Positions 18,295 through 27,237 of a DNA stretch of 64,000 nucleotides are shown here, piece by piece. The stretch is from CAVYXK01 sp963772445 (lineage in GTDB: Bacteria; Pseudomonadota; Alphaproteobacteria; Acetobacterales; Acetobacteraceae), in the NCBI GenBank assembly GCA_963772445.1, contig CAVYXK010000014.1, positions 1,016,180 through 1,080,179 of the forward strand, given 5' to 3'. Position numbers and translations under genes: made by a program. Every line of letters starts with the position of its first letter. The first letter of the stretch is position 1. A model generated the notes under the pieces. That model did no database searches, was not told the origin of the DNA, and saw only the letters and a program-made list of their open reading frames with translations.

Positions 18295-18369
18295 ATGACC
18301 ATCAACATCCTCCTGGTGTTGATACTGGCACTAGCGTTGATGATAAGCTTCTTCAATCATGGAGTGTGA
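18295..18369 (+). CDS. 24-residue single-span membrane peptide (candidate)
   Basis: ATG at 18295, two bases after the preceding stop; sequence MTINILLVLILALALMISFF then a short polar tail and TGA. Almost the entire peptide is one hydrophobic helix. No good ribosome site is seen, so it would depend on coupling to the upstream gene. Tiny hydrophobic peptides of phages act as holin-like or regulatory proteins, but nothing here proves it is translated. Confidence 0.35.
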   Translation: MTINILLVLILALALMISFFNHGV

Positions 18370-18587
18370 GATCAAATTGCCCTATAGATAAAGAGGCCGG
18401 TCACCCCCAGCTTCCATGCAAAGGTGACCGGCCAAGAGTTTAAGTCCTATGCCTCGCGACAACAACCGACAACCAGTAAATCACTGGAAGAGGTCGGCCA
18501 CTGTCGGCGTTCTATATAGACGCTTTCCGAGATCGGCGCAAGGGGGAGGCAATCGCAATAACTTTCCATTGCAGTGGAGACTATCAG

Positions 18588-18794
18588 ATGAAAAGCAACA
18601 AGATGCCCTTTGGCAAGTATAGCGGTGAGACCATCGAGTTTGTGGTGAAAGCTGACTTATCATATGCCAAATGGCTGTTGACACGCAAATGGTTTAATGG
18701 TTGGTTTCCCGTTCATTATGAGGAGATGAACTTCCTTGTTCCGAACGAGCATGACCATCACCAGGTCTTCCGTGAAGATGAGATAGTAGAATGA
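18588..18794 (+). CDS. DUF3820/exonuclease X C-terminal-like small protein
   Basis: 68 residues. MPFGKYSGETIEFVVKADLSY, then AKWLLTRKWF, matches the short 'MPFGKYKGxxIxxVxxxDPxYLxWLL' domain found as stand-alone DUF3820 proteins and at the C-terminus of exonuclease X-like proteins, common on phages and islands. Function unknown; nucleic-acid binding is likely. Overlaps the next gene by four bases (ATGA). Confidence 0.6.
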   Translation: MKSNKMPFGKYSGETIEFVVKADLSYAKWLLTRKWFNGWFPVHYEEMNFLVPNEHDHHQVFREDEIVE

Positions 18795-19054
18795 TTCCAC
18801 CCATCTTGCCAAACGAAATGCAAGCTCTCATTGAAGGTATTCGCATTGAGATCTTGGGCATGAGCGAGGCGGAAGCTATTGACTGGGTGGCAGATCAACT
18901 GAATCTTTGCCTGGTTAAGATCAGAGACGGAGAGCTCAGCGACACACAATACGCTGCTATGTGCATTGGTGTGGCCAACGTGTATGTGTTGAAGTCAATC
19001 AATAAGTTGATGAGAAGCGACGAAAAGGAACTGAGGAACAGGAGAAGACGATGA
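18791..19054 (+). CDS. hypothetical small protein (island)
   Basis: 87 residues, helical, with no motif I recognise (IEGIRIEILGMSEAEAIDWV... ending with a basic ELRNRRRR tail). It is part of a chain of four-base overlaps: its ATG overlaps the previous TGA, and its TGA overlaps the next ATG at 19051. Confidence 0.55.
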   Translation: MIPPILPNEMQALIEGIRIEILGMSEAEAIDWVADQLNLCLVKIRDGELSDTQYAAMCIGVANVYVLKSINKLMRSDEKELRNRRRR

Positions 19055-19149
19055 GTGACGAACCTCGACCATCAACTGAGCATCATAGACTGATCGAATG
19101 GGAAGCTGAGCATGAAGATATAGGCTTTGGGCCTTATGAGGGAGAGTAA
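19051..19149 (+). CDS. 32-residue acidic ORF (island)
   Basis: ATG at 19051 overlapping the previous stop; MSDEPRPSTEHHRLIEWEAE then HEDIGFGPYEGE and TAA at 19147-19149. Two bases later the next gene starts. The overlap and position in an unbroken chain of coupled genes support translation; function unknown. Confidence 0.45.
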   Translation: MSDEPRPSTEHHRLIEWEAEHEDIGFGPYEGE

Positions 19150-19150
19150 A

Positions 19151-19693
19151 ATGGCAAACCGTCTAAAGCCTATGACGTTAGAACAAATGCAATTTGTTTA
19201 TACAGAAATCAATGACATTCAGTATGGAATTTGTGTATTAGCCAATATTGTTGGTCCTTGCTTTGGACACGATTGGTGTGATAAGTTTGTCAAAGTAAGT
19301 CGCAAGGTCCACGCTGAGCTTCCGGGAATTGAAGATAAGTTTTTGGCGAATGCTTCAAGCTCAGATTGGACAAATTTCCAAAATTGGTCACATTCCTTCA
19401 AACCCAAAACATTGGGAGATGTTCCTCAATCAGAGCATCGGCTGAAGCCAATGCCAAAGGAAACAATGAAGCATGTATATGATGAACTAAGATCATTTGA
19501 ACATAGATTGTCGGAAATAGGCAATATTGTCGGGGCTTGCTTTGGCGCTGCGATGATCGACCAATTCATCAAATTAAATAGAAAACATATGTGGACTTTA
19601 GCAGACAGACTTGGCATTGCTTGGTTGGAGAAGCATGGTCTTCTTGGTGTTTGGAGTGAGCGCATACAGCTTGAAGAGCAACCAAACAACTGA
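19151..19693 (+). CDS. hypothetical protein with internal two-fold repeat (island)
   Basis: 180 residues from MANRLKPMTLEQMQFVY. The protein contains two copies of one roughly 65-residue unit: RLKPMTLEQMQFVYTEIN...LANIVGPCFG...FVKVSRKVHAEL (first half) and RLKPMPKETMKHVYDELR...IGNIVGACFG...FIKLNRKHMWTL (second half, from about residue 97). Such duplication suggests an internal pseudo-dimer. No known family, membrane segment or catalytic motif is seen. It precedes the primase-helicase by 57 bases. Confidence 0.6.
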   Translation: MANRLKPMTLEQMQFVYTEINDIQYGICVLANIVGPCFGHDWCDKFVKVSRKVHAELPGIEDKFLANASSSDWTNFQNWSHSFKPKTLGDVPQSEHRLKPMPKETMKHVYDELRSFEHRLSEIGNIVGACFGAAMIDQFIKLNRKHMWTLADRLGIAWLEKHGLLGVWSERIQLEEQPNN

Positions 19694-19750
19694 GCAAAAC
19701 AAACAACAGGCAGGAGTTTTGCGTGTTGTAGACAACCAGGGAGTAGTCCA

Positions 19751-22414
19751 ATGCTCAAAGACTTGGAAATGAGTATTAAGTCCATCACCCAGCTGCGCCA
19801 CTCCATCCGCTTAAATGGATTTATACCTCGACCACTTCCAACAGGTGGTAAGCAATGTTTTGAACCTGGTTGGCCAGAAATCACCGAAAAGGACGCCATT
19901 GATTATCAGATGGAGTTGGCGAAGCGAGGCAAGCTCAACACTGGGATATTGGGCAATGGGTTATTCATGGTGGATGTGGATGTGGATGACGCTGTTCGAT
20001 CAGTAAAGCTCCATAAGCTGGCAATAGAGCGTCTAGGCCCAATGTTGATGAGGACGCGAGAAAATTCACCAAGGTTTGCGCTGATATATGGTTCTGATGA
20101 TTCTGAGTTTCGTTATTTACATTTGCCAGGAGCATATCATAAGGATAACGGAAAGTTGGAAGAGATCGAGGTGTTGGGTAAAGGACACCAGTTATTGTGC
20201 TTTGGTTGGCATCATACAGGTGTGGCGATTAAATGGGAGGATGATAAGGGACCACATAATACTAAGCGTGAAGATTTGACGATACTGACCAAACAGCAGA
20301 TTGTTGATTATCTCTTGGAGGCAGCGCCAATACATGGAGTGGATATAGAGCAAGCCAAAAAATTTTTGATGTTAGGCGACCATAAACGATGTGTGGAGCA
20401 TGAAGTAATATCAATTAAAGATGTTGAGGAAACTTTGGATGCCATCCCAAATGATGAGCGTGTTGATCGACCATTTTGGATAAACATTGGAATGGCGATT
20501 TATGACGCGAGAGATGGTGCTGATGATGGGCTTAGAGCTTGGATTAAATGGTCAGAACAACACCCTGGCGCACTAGACGGAACGTATCCTGATGAAGAGA
20601 AGGTTTGTGAGAAGGAATGGAAGACATTTGACCGTTATATGACCAAGGGCTGGGGCTTTGGGTCTTTGGTGTTTTTAGCTCGAAAGTATAATTCTGGTTG
20701 GCAGCTATCATCAAGAATCAGTAAGAAAGATGTTGGGACCTGGAAGGATGGTGATAAGCCAGGGATAACTTGGCAAGAACACAAACTAAATGCCACCATT
20801 GATCTCTCTGAAGACATATTGATTGAGAGAGAGGTGGAGTTGTTTACGCGTGGATTACACCTCGTGACACCTAGGCGAGTGATATATAAAACTGGAACTC
20901 CAAGCATTGTGTTGTTGCCTGTGGTCAATGCTTGGATGACGACGATACTCAATAGGGAAATTTCCTGGAGAAAATTCTTGGCTAAAAAGGATGATGGTGG
21001 AAAACAGATTGTGAGAAGAATTATGGCTCCTGATGTGATTGTAGCTCCTATGTTGGTCTATAATAGGAATCATAAATATCGCCCGATCAATGGCATTGTG
21101 CACGCTCCAACTTTGAACCCAAACGGAGACCTGTTGTATAAACCAGGATACGATCCGGAGACTAAGTTATGGCTGGTGGATGATCCTGCATTCCATGGCA
21201 TTGAAACCAGATTGAATATGAAGCCTGATGAGGGAGAGGTCATGGTAGCGTTGGAGCGAATTGAGAAGAACATACTGGCTGAAGTGGCATTTGCATCAAT
21301 GAGTAAAGTTGATGGAGGTGGCGAAGCGGGAGATGTCTCCAAATCTGTGGCATTGTCTGGGTTCCTGACTGTGGCAGCCAGAGGTATGTTGGAGATGGTG
21401 CCATTGCATGTGTTTGGCGCTCCGATCCGTGGATCTGGTAAATCCTATGTGATAAATTTACCAGCGTATATGGCAATTGGAGGTCCATTGGCAGCAATGA
21501 CAGTCAGCATAAAGCCAGATGAATTTGAGAAGAAATTAACATCACATCTCCGCCAAGGCACACCATTGTTGAACATTGATAACATCAATGGTGAATTGAA
21601 TAGCTCTTTGTTAAACCAGATGCTCAGCGAACCTTTGGTGGAAGTCAGACCTTTCAATCAGAATGAGGCAAATGAGCATGTGCCTTACATGGGAACACCA
21701 TTTGCTAATGGCAATCATATAACTTTGGTTGGAGACATAATACGTAGAGCCATATACGGTTATCTTGATACTAAAATGGAGCACCCAGAGACAAAGAGGT
21801 TTGTTCGGAAACCACATGAATACATTTTGGGCAACAGGTGTTTGGTGTTGATTGATTGCCTGACAATTGTGTTGGGTTATATACATGCAGGGTGTCCTGG
21901 TAAGTTAGATCCACTGCCCGGGTTTAATAAATGGAGTGATTATATAAGGTCAGCATTGGTGTATTATGGCAGAGTGGATTGTGTTAAGTCACAAGTGTGG
22001 ATGCGAGCTTATGAGCCTGAAATTTCTTTGGTGAAAGAGGTGATGGGAGCTTTGGAATATGGCTTTGGAATAAACTTTATGTTCACTGTGCATGAGTTGA
22101 TCGAAATGGTAGGAAATGGTGATGAGGTGATGGAGGCCGTCCAGAATGCGCTACTTTTGATGAGTAAGATCAAAGCTAAGAAGATCAGTGCTACGGATTT
22201 GGGTGATTGGCTAAGAGGTCATGAGAACACTAACTTTGGTGGAAGGAAATTTGTGAGGGTGGGCAAGAAACATAATGCTATAGTGTGGGGATATTGTGAA
22301 GCTGATAAAAACCTCAAGCCAAGTGATTGGAATATGTTGTCGGCAGCTAAAGACATCACTGAAAATAAGCGAAAACAGGCTGAAAACGTCGAGTTCGATT
22401 CGCTTCCGGACTAA
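19751..22414 (+). CDS. primase-polymerase / D5-like helicase replication protein (island)
   Basis: 887 residues. The N-terminal region (about 20-200) is a bifunctional prim-pol type domain: GFIPRPLPTGGKQC, TGILGNGLFMVDVDVDDA (catalytic acidic DVDVDD at 75-80) and the later HQLLCFGWH histidine block. A PriCT-like region follows (DRPFWINIGMAIYDARDGAD...YPDEEKVCEKEW, about 240-300). The C-terminal half is a superfamily 3-like ATPase: Walker A variant GAPIRGSGKSY near residue 555, Walker B-like LLNIDNINGEL near 604, and FANGNHITLVGDIIRRAI. This is the usual replication initiator of P4-type satellites. A long inverted repeat lies directly downstream. Confidence 0.85.
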   Translation: MLKDLEMSIKSITQLRHSIRLNGFIPRPLPTGGKQCFEPGWPEITEKDAIDYQMELAKRGKLNTGILGNGLFMVDVDVDDAVRSVKLHKLAIERLGPMLMRTRENSPRFALIYGSDDSEFRYLHLPGAYHKDNGKLEEIEVLGKGHQLLCFGWHHTGVAIKWEDDKGPHNTKREDLTILTKQQIVDYLLEAAPIHGVDIEQAKKFLMLGDHKRCVEHEVISIKDVEETLDAIPNDERVDRPFWINIGMAIYDARDGADDGLRAWIKWSEQHPGALDGTYPDEEKVCEKEWKTFDRYMTKGWGFGSLVFLARKYNSGWQLSSRISKKDVGTWKDGDKPGITWQEHKLNATIDLSEDILIEREVELFTRGLHLVTPRRVIYKTGTPSIVLLPVVNAWMTTILNREISWRKFLAKKDDGGKQIVRRIMAPDVIVAPMLVYNRNHKYRPINGIVHAPTLNPNGDLLYKPGYDPETKLWLVDDPAFHGIETRLNMKPDEGEVMVALERIEKNILAEVAFASMSKVDGGGEAGDVSKSVALSGFLTVAARGMLEMVPLHVFGAPIRGSGKSYVINLPAYMAIGGPLAAMTVSIKPDEFEKKLTSHLRQGTPLLNIDNINGELNSSLLNQMLSEPLVEVRPFNQNEANEHVPYMGTPFANGNHITLVGDIIRRAIYGYLDTKMEHPETKRFVRKPHEYILGNRCLVLIDCLTIVLGYIHAGCPGKLDPLPGFNKWSDYIRSALVYYGRVDCVKSQVWMRAYEPEISLVKEVMGALEYGFGINFMFTVHELIEMVGNGDEVMEAVQNALLLMSKIKAKKISATDLGDWLRGHENTNFGGRKFVRVGKKHNAIVWGYCEADKNLKPSDWNMLSAAKDITENKRKQAENVEFDSLPD

Positions 22415-22416
22415 GG

Positions 22417-22559
22417 GGGGAGGTAGGGGAGGTTAGGGAGGGTGCGTCTTTAAGGGGGGTAAATATTTTGTTTCGTTTTGCATTCGGGCATATTTCCGGA
22501 AGAAACTAAATATTTTCCCCCTTAAGATCGACCCCCTATCTAACCTCCCCAACCTCCCC
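22417..22559. repeat. long imperfect inverted repeat, candidate satellite replication origin or bidirectional terminator
   Basis: Two arms of about 58-60 bases (22417-22474 and 22499-22559) separated by about 25 bases. The left arm is G-rich (GGGGAGGTAGGGGAGGTTAG) and continues with CTTTAAGGGGGGTAAATATT; the right arm is the near-complement (AAATATTTTCCCCCTTAAG, then CTAACCTCCCCAACCTCCCC). It starts two bases after the primase-helicase stop. Size and position fit a primase-dependent origin; a strong transcription terminator or cruciform is the alternative. Confidence 0.55.
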
Positions 22560-22792
22560 GCTTGAGACGGGATCGAAACAATCAAGGCTCCGCTTGCCCA
22601 ACTCCATCTAAATATCATAGACCTAAGTCATACCCCTTCGTATCCCGACATCATCACTCAACACCAAACACCCAAATTTCTTCAGCCTATATCCTGATCT
22701 TTGGTCTATGGACTAACGGATTCATACTCCTATTGCACTGGGCTTTAGATCGGCGTATAGTATCTTTCGTCCCTAGTTCTGGAGCTTAATCG

Positions 22793-23536
22793 ATGAGTGA
22801 AACCATAGAGCCACAAGTCCAACGAGATGAACTCGGAAGGCTACTTCCAGGCAATCGTCCACCAGGAGCAGGATTCAAAAGAACAACACCTCGTTGGGAT
22901 CAACACAACTCAGCCGCCTACAAACTCATCAAAGAAGCCTGTCGATCAGAAGCCTTCGAGGTCTTTGGCAAGCTCAAAGACTTAACAACTCACACTAATC
23001 CCAAAGTCCAGATCTTGGCCATGGAAGCCATCCTCAAATTTGCATATGGCAGACCTGGTGTTGCGACTTTGGTCCGAGCTGAGGTATATCGTCTGACTGG
23101 TCAGAAGCACCCATACAAGGCCATACAATCTTGGCCTGATGGTAAGCTCAAAGACTATGATACCACAGCCTCAGCCGACCTCCTTGATCGTGAGCCTGAT
23201 ACTACGCTACGCCCCTCCATCTCTCTTTATGATCCTCCATTGGATCCATATTCAATCGCCAAGAGAGAACTGGAAGCCAAACACAAAGAATTCACCAAAA
23301 TGTATAATGAGCTGCTACAAGCTGATGCTAATCTGGAAGAGATGCGACACACCGTCAAAATGGCCAAGAAGGAGTTGGAAGCCATGCAAGCGAGGTTCAA
23401 TGCTATGACCCCAACAGACCCAAGGCCACAACCTATAGGTGATCCGCCTCCCGACCCAGATGATGAAGACGAGGATGAAGACGAAGACCCAGAGCCCGAG
23501 GAGGAATGCTCCGATCTCGTATCGGAAATCCGCTAA
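22793..23536 (+). CDS. phage packaging-like protein with acidic tail (island)
   Basis: 247 residues. The N-terminal part (GRLLPGNRPPGAGFKRTTPR, then IKEACRSEAFEVFGKLKDLT and VQILAMEAILKFAYGRPG) follows the 'GRFxxGNxPPG...A...ILKFAYGRP' pattern of DUF5681-like and small-terminase-like proteins of phages. The middle is a long coiled coil (ELEAKHKEFTKMYNELLQAD, MAKKELEAMQARF), and the end is highly acidic and proline-rich (DPDDEDEDEDEDPEPEEE). DNA recognition during packaging is a reasonable guess. Distance of 378 bases from the primase-helicase, across the inverted repeat. Confidence 0.55.
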   Translation: MSETIEPQVQRDELGRLLPGNRPPGAGFKRTTPRWDQHNSAAYKLIKEACRSEAFEVFGKLKDLTTHTNPKVQILAMEAILKFAYGRPGVATLVRAEVYRLTGQKHPYKAIQSWPDGKLKDYDTTASADLLDREPDTTLRPSISLYDPPLDPYSIAKRELEAKHKEFTKMYNELLQADANLEEMRHTVKMAKKELEAMQARFNAMTPTDPRPQPIGDPPPDPDDEDEDEDEDPEPEEECSDLVSEIR

Positions 23537-24390
23537 CCCCTTGCTATTAAAGCTTTACGAAACGAGAAACGTCTAGAAACGAACGTTTGCAGAGTAGGCC
23601 GGGTTTTCGTTCCTAATCAGCCGGGCTCGGGAGGTAGGAATAGGGCTTAAATCACCCTATTCCGAGCCCTAATCAGCGGCTCTAGAGCCTCCCCTATCGG
23701 ACCTAGCCCGGTCTCCCGGAGCCTAGCGCGACGCTACAAGCGCTGAAATCCGATCACCTAGCTTTCCCAATGCCTCTTTTACCTGTTCCCTATATCTCGC
23801 AACATTATAGATCGAAGCTATGGCACTGTGGACGTTCGTATGGTTTAATGCTGCTTCAATGATATAAGGTTCAATTCCCATCTCTCCCATCAATGTCGCT
23901 CCAGTTCTCCTGAGATCATGTCGATGCCACCCACTCGTGCCACTTGCCTTGTTTACAATCTTTTGTGCTCTTGGCCAATTCCACAGAATTGTTCCTCTCT
24001 CGCTGGGGAAGATTAGATCAGATCCATCTCTAAAAGCCAATCTTCCTTCCAAAACGTCGATGGCCTCTTTGCTCAGAGATACGACATGCTCCCTCCCATT
24101 TTTGGTATCTTCAATCTTAACCGTCCATTTATCACTATCCAGATCCTCCCATCTTAACTCCTCAGCCTCTGATCTCCTCAACAAAGTTAATAGCATGAAC
24201 CTCATGCAATCGGCGTAGGCCCATCCTCTCCTGGCCATCAAAATCTTCCAAACTTTGACTAACTCCTCTTCACTCAATACCCTTTGGCGAGGAGCCACCT
24301 TCCCTGATGATGCTACTCGCACCAACTCATCACTTATATATCCACGACCTGGAGCACTAGCCCATTTTCTCGAGAGTGCCGAGTTCTGGG

Positions 24391-24774
24391 TTACTTCCTG
24401 GCGGCCTGTGACTTGCGCTCGTAGTCGTCAAGCCACTGCTCAGTGAGCCGGTCGAGCTCCTCGAGCTGGCGTTCGGAGTAGGATTCCGGCGCAAAGCCCT
24501 CGAGCCACCCGACCACGTGAGTTTCGATCAAGTCGCGCGGCACGTCCGGATGCTCGGCATGGATGCATTCTGCCGACTGCTCGATCGACAGCCGTTTCCC
24601 GTCGTCCCAGACGATCTTGCGCCGTTTGGGGTCAACGTCGGCATTATCCAGTGCGGCGAAGACCAGATCGAGCGCGTAGACCGAGCGTTCCCCCTCGGAC
24701 GAGCCCATCCATTCGAGGAAGGCGTCAGTGAACGGGTTGTTCTCGAAGGGGTGTTTTGCGCGTCGCTTGCCCAT
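24391..24774 (-). CDS. small IS cargo protein
   Basis: 127 residues, acidic and tryptophan-rich (MGKRRAKHPFENNPFTDAFL, LSIEQSAECIHAEHPDVP, and a C-terminal LEELDRLTEQWLDDYERKSQ helix). No domain recognised. It lies 22 bases downstream of the DUF6788-like gene in the same direction and inside the IS ends, so it is cargo of the IS, perhaps a target-choice or copy-control partner or an antitoxin-like protein. Those roles are guesses. Confidence 0.55.
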   Translation of the reverse strand: MGKRRAKHPFENNPFTDAFLEWMGSSEGERSVYALDLVFAALDNADVDPKRRKIVWDDGKRLSIEQSAECIHAEHPDVPRDLIETHVVGWLEGFAPESYSERQLEELDRLTEQWLDDYERKSQAARK

Positions 24775-24796
24775 CGGATGAGGATAGCACCGCGGG

Positions 24797-25114
24797 TCAT
24801 TGCCGTCGCAAGGCTCGCTTCATCATCAAGCGGCTCTGCTCGATGCTCAAGGCGATCCACTGGGCGGTGAGCGCCTTGAAGCGCTTATAGTTGCGGATCT
24901 CACGCCGCACCTCGGGCAGATAGTCGCGCGGAACATATTCGGTCCGGCTCCTCATCTGCCGCGTGTAGCTGAGCTGGTAGTAGGGTCCCCTCCGGTTCTC
25001 TGGATCCTTGTACTGGCGGGTGAGCGATCCGGGCCGCATGTCTTCAATGCCGGCCAGCTGCGCCTTGATGCTTCCAACGCGCTTTCTGATCACTGCCAGG
25101 CGTTTGTTTGTCAT
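24797..25114 (-). CDS. DUF6788-like small protein, IS cargo
   Basis: 105 residues, strongly basic: MTNKRLAVIRKRVGSIKAQL, then GSLTRQYKDPENRRGPYYQLSYT and a helical C-terminus (FKALTAQWIALSIEQSRLMM). This 'short helix - GSLTxQYxxP...GPYYQLSYxxxGKxxxxYVP - helix' layout matches DUF6788, a family repeatedly found next to transposases. It starts 54 bases from the transposase start on the opposite strand, so the two share a divergent promoter region. Confidence 0.65.
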   Translation of the reverse strand: MTNKRLAVIRKRVGSIKAQLAGIEDMRPGSLTRQYKDPENRRGPYYQLSYTRQMRSRTEYVPRDYLPEVRREIRNYKRFKALTAQWIALSIEQSRLMMKRALRRQ

Positions 25115-25167
25115 AGGTTTAGCATACCAGTGCTATACTATGCTGGCAACAGAATTGAGAGGGTCCG

Positions 25168-26568
25168 ATGCCGCTGTGGATGCCCTGGTGGAACGCGATT
25201 TGGCTGCTGCGTCCGGCGTTCTCGCGTCTGCGCACCTTCCTGTGGTTCGCCACCGCCGTGGCAGGCTTCACGGTGCGGACGGAACTGCTGGGCGTAACCA
25301 GCCTCGTGCGGGCGCTGAAGCTCGAGGCTCGCTTCTACAACAAGCTCGTCGATCACTTTCACAGCCCCGCCGTGAAGCTCGATCGGCTCGCGGCGCTGTG
25401 GACCCAGGTGGTGCTCCGGCTATTCCCGCAGCCGCTGCGCATCAAGGGAAGGTGTGTCGTGGTCGGCGACGGCATCAAGATCCCCAAGCGCGGGCGCAAG
25501 ATGCCGGCGGTCAAACTCCTGCATCAGCAGTCCGAGTCGAACACCAAGCCCGAATTCATCATGGGACATTCCCTCCAGGCTGTGAGCGTGCTCGTTCAGG
25601 CCGCAGCCAGCGTCTTCGCCGTGCCGCTCGCCATACGAATCCACGAAGGGTTGGTGTGGTCCAATCGCGATCGCCGCACCCTGCTCGACAAGATGCTTGC
25701 GCTCCTCGGGATCGTCGCCATCCCAGAACCCTTCTACTTCGTCGCCGACGCCTACTATGCCGCGCGCAAGATCGTCACCGGCCTGCTCGAGGAGAACAAC
25801 CACCTGGTCACGCGGGTGAAGTCCAACGCCGTCGCCTACACTGCTCACCAGCAGTGCGGCCCGCGGAAGAGAGGTCGGCCCAGGGTCTATGGCAGGAAGG
25901 TCAAGCTCAAATCCCTGCTGGAGGACCCCAAGGGCTTCCAACAGGCCGAAAGTCCCGTCTACGGCGAGCACCAGGTGATCATCCAGTATCGGGTCCGCGA
26001 CCTGCTATGGCGCCCGGCCGGTCAACTCGTGCGCTTCGTGGCGGTGATTCATCCAGTAAGAGGCTCGTGCCTCCTGATGTGCACCGACACCTCTTTGGAG
26101 GCTATCGAGATCATTCGCCTGTACGGTCTGCGCTTCAAGATCGAGCACACGTTCAAGCAGGCGGTGCGGCTGATCGGTTCGTTTACCTACCATTTCTGGA
26201 TGTCCGACATGAAGCCGCTCCGCCGCCGCAGTGGCAATCAACATCTCCATCGTGAGTCGCCGGAATACCGCAACGCCGTCAAACGCAAGCTCCACGCCTA
26301 CCACGTCTTCATCCAGGCGGGTGTCGTCTGCCAGGGACTACTTCAGTATCTGGCCGTCGCCTTCCCTCAGCTCGTCTGGAATTCCTTCGGCTCCTGGCTG
26401 CGAACCATTCGGCCCGGCATCCCGCCCTCGGAGCTGGTCGTGGCCAATGCCCTGCGCCAGAGCCTGCCGGAATTTCTCTTGAATGCCACCCCGAGCAACA
26501 CCTTCGCGAAATTCGTCATCGAACGACAGGACACCAATAAAATGGAGGCCTTCCGCCTAGCCTCCTGA
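25168..26568 (+). CDS. DDE transposase (IS4-like superfamily, group not assigned)
   Basis: 466 residues. Likely catalytic acidic residues lie in VVVGDGIKIPKRGRKMPAVK (first Asp), YFVADAYYAARKIV (second Asp) and YGLRFKIEHTFKQAVRL, which matches the IS4-type Y-x2-R-x3-E-x6 pattern of the third residue. A basic RKRGRPRVYGRKVKLKSL segment lies between them. Length is normal and the frame is open. It would move the IS that breaks the satellite integrase. I cannot assign the exact IS family from memory. Confidence 0.75.
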   Translation: MPLWMPWWNAIWLLRPAFSRLRTFLWFATAVAGFTVRTELLGVTSLVRALKLEARFYNKLVDHFHSPAVKLDRLAALWTQVVLRLFPQPLRIKGRCVVVGDGIKIPKRGRKMPAVKLLHQQSESNTKPEFIMGHSLQAVSVLVQAAASVFAVPLAIRIHEGLVWSNRDRRTLLDKMLALLGIVAIPEPFYFVADAYYAARKIVTGLLEENNHLVTRVKSNAVAYTAHQQCGPRKRGRPRVYGRKVKLKSLLEDPKGFQQAESPVYGEHQVIIQYRVRDLLWRPAGQLVRFVAVIHPVRGSCLLMCTDTSLEAIEIIRLYGLRFKIEHTFKQAVRLIGSFTYHFWMSDMKPLRRRSGNQHLHRESPEYRNAVKRKLHAYHVFIQAGVVCQGLLQYLAVAFPQLVWNSFGSWLRTIRPGIPPSELVVANALRQSLPEFLLNATPSNTFAKFVIERQDTNKMEAFRLAS

Positions 26569-27073
26569 GCCGAAATTCCTCCGGAACTCTGGACTCGCGA
26601 GTTTGCAAGTCAGCCAACGCAATCTGACCAACCTCCTTATCAATTAATTCCTTGAACATGGAGCTTAGCCTATCTCGACCCACTCTCCAAGACTTTAGTT
26701 CTGACCCCTTGCCCAGTGTCTCGTATTTATCAAACAAAGCCCTGAGCGTCAGGCCATCCCTGCGCTTCGCATCCTCCATCTCTCTCTTGATCTTCCGCTT
26801 CTCACTTATAGGATCGAACCCATCCCTAACCTGTTCACGTAATCTCTGAGCCTTGATCCGCGCATCCCGTAATCCAAGCCCTGGATAATTGCCTATCAAA
26901 TAGCGCCTAGTCCGACCAGTCGCATCTTTACAAAGTAGGCTCCAGCTCACCACTCCATTAGGCGTGATCCGTAATCTCAAGCATCTTGTATCTTGATCTC
27001 CTAACTCAATCCTCTTGCCATTGGCTTTAGCCTCTCTGGCTATCTTGTTGATAACTGAGTCCTGCAATCTCAT

Positions 27074-27237
27074 TTTAGGGTTCCTCAGGGGATACCTTTT
27101 TGCCCCGACATTGGGGCTATTCAGGCTACCTCCTGATACCCTACGCCAATCCCATGCTCACCAAAAGCCCTGATTTTGACTGCATGTTTGGCATGTCAGG
27201 ACGTGTCAGGACACTTCCTGATACCAACTGAAATTAG
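27074..27237. promoter_or_regulatory. attR-proximal region with tandem repeats (candidate integrase arm sites)
   Basis: Between the integrase start and attR. Contains a tandem pair CATGTCAGGA/CGTGTCAGGA (27192-27211) and GATACC motifs at about 27133-27142 and 27217-27224. These look like the repeated arm-type sites flanking many tyrosine-integrase att sites. The integrase promoter should also be here. Confidence 0.45.

Larger units (their letters stand above)
24372..26601. mobile_element. DDE insertion sequence with two cargo genes, inside the integrase
   Basis: About 2.2 kb of GC-rich DNA inside the AT-rich integrase. The ends show imperfect inverted repeats: GAGTGCCGAGTTCTGG on the left and, read inward from the right, GAGTCCAGAGTTCCGG. 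It contains a plus-strand transposase and two minus-strand small genes at its left side. A clean target duplication could not be fixed (CTCGCGAG and CTCTCGAG flank the ends), so boundaries are uncertain by about 10 bases. Confidence 0.75.
23723..27073 (-). pseudogene. island tyrosine integrase (DUF4102-type), interrupted by an IS
   Basis: The N-terminal piece (27073 to about 26598) has an arm-binding DUF4102 domain (RIELGDQDTRCLRLRITPNG, YLIGNYPGLGLRDARIKA) and part of the core-binding domain, ending ADLQTRE. The C-terminal piece (about 24385 to 23723) starts LSRKWASAPGRGYISDEL and carries the catalytic domain: LLTLLRRSEAEELRWEDL (Arg I), WHRHDLRRTGAT (HxxR) and LNHTNVHSAIASIYNVAR (His and nucleophile Tyr). 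Rejoined it would be about 360-380 residues. It lies next to attR, as expected of an island integrase. The 2.2-kb insertion should block excision unless an integrase acts in trans. Confidence 0.87.

Noticed and set aside
24391..25114. Classical toxin-antitoxin pair in the IS
   Set aside because: Neither protein shows a known toxin or antitoxin fold signature; kept only as IS cargo.
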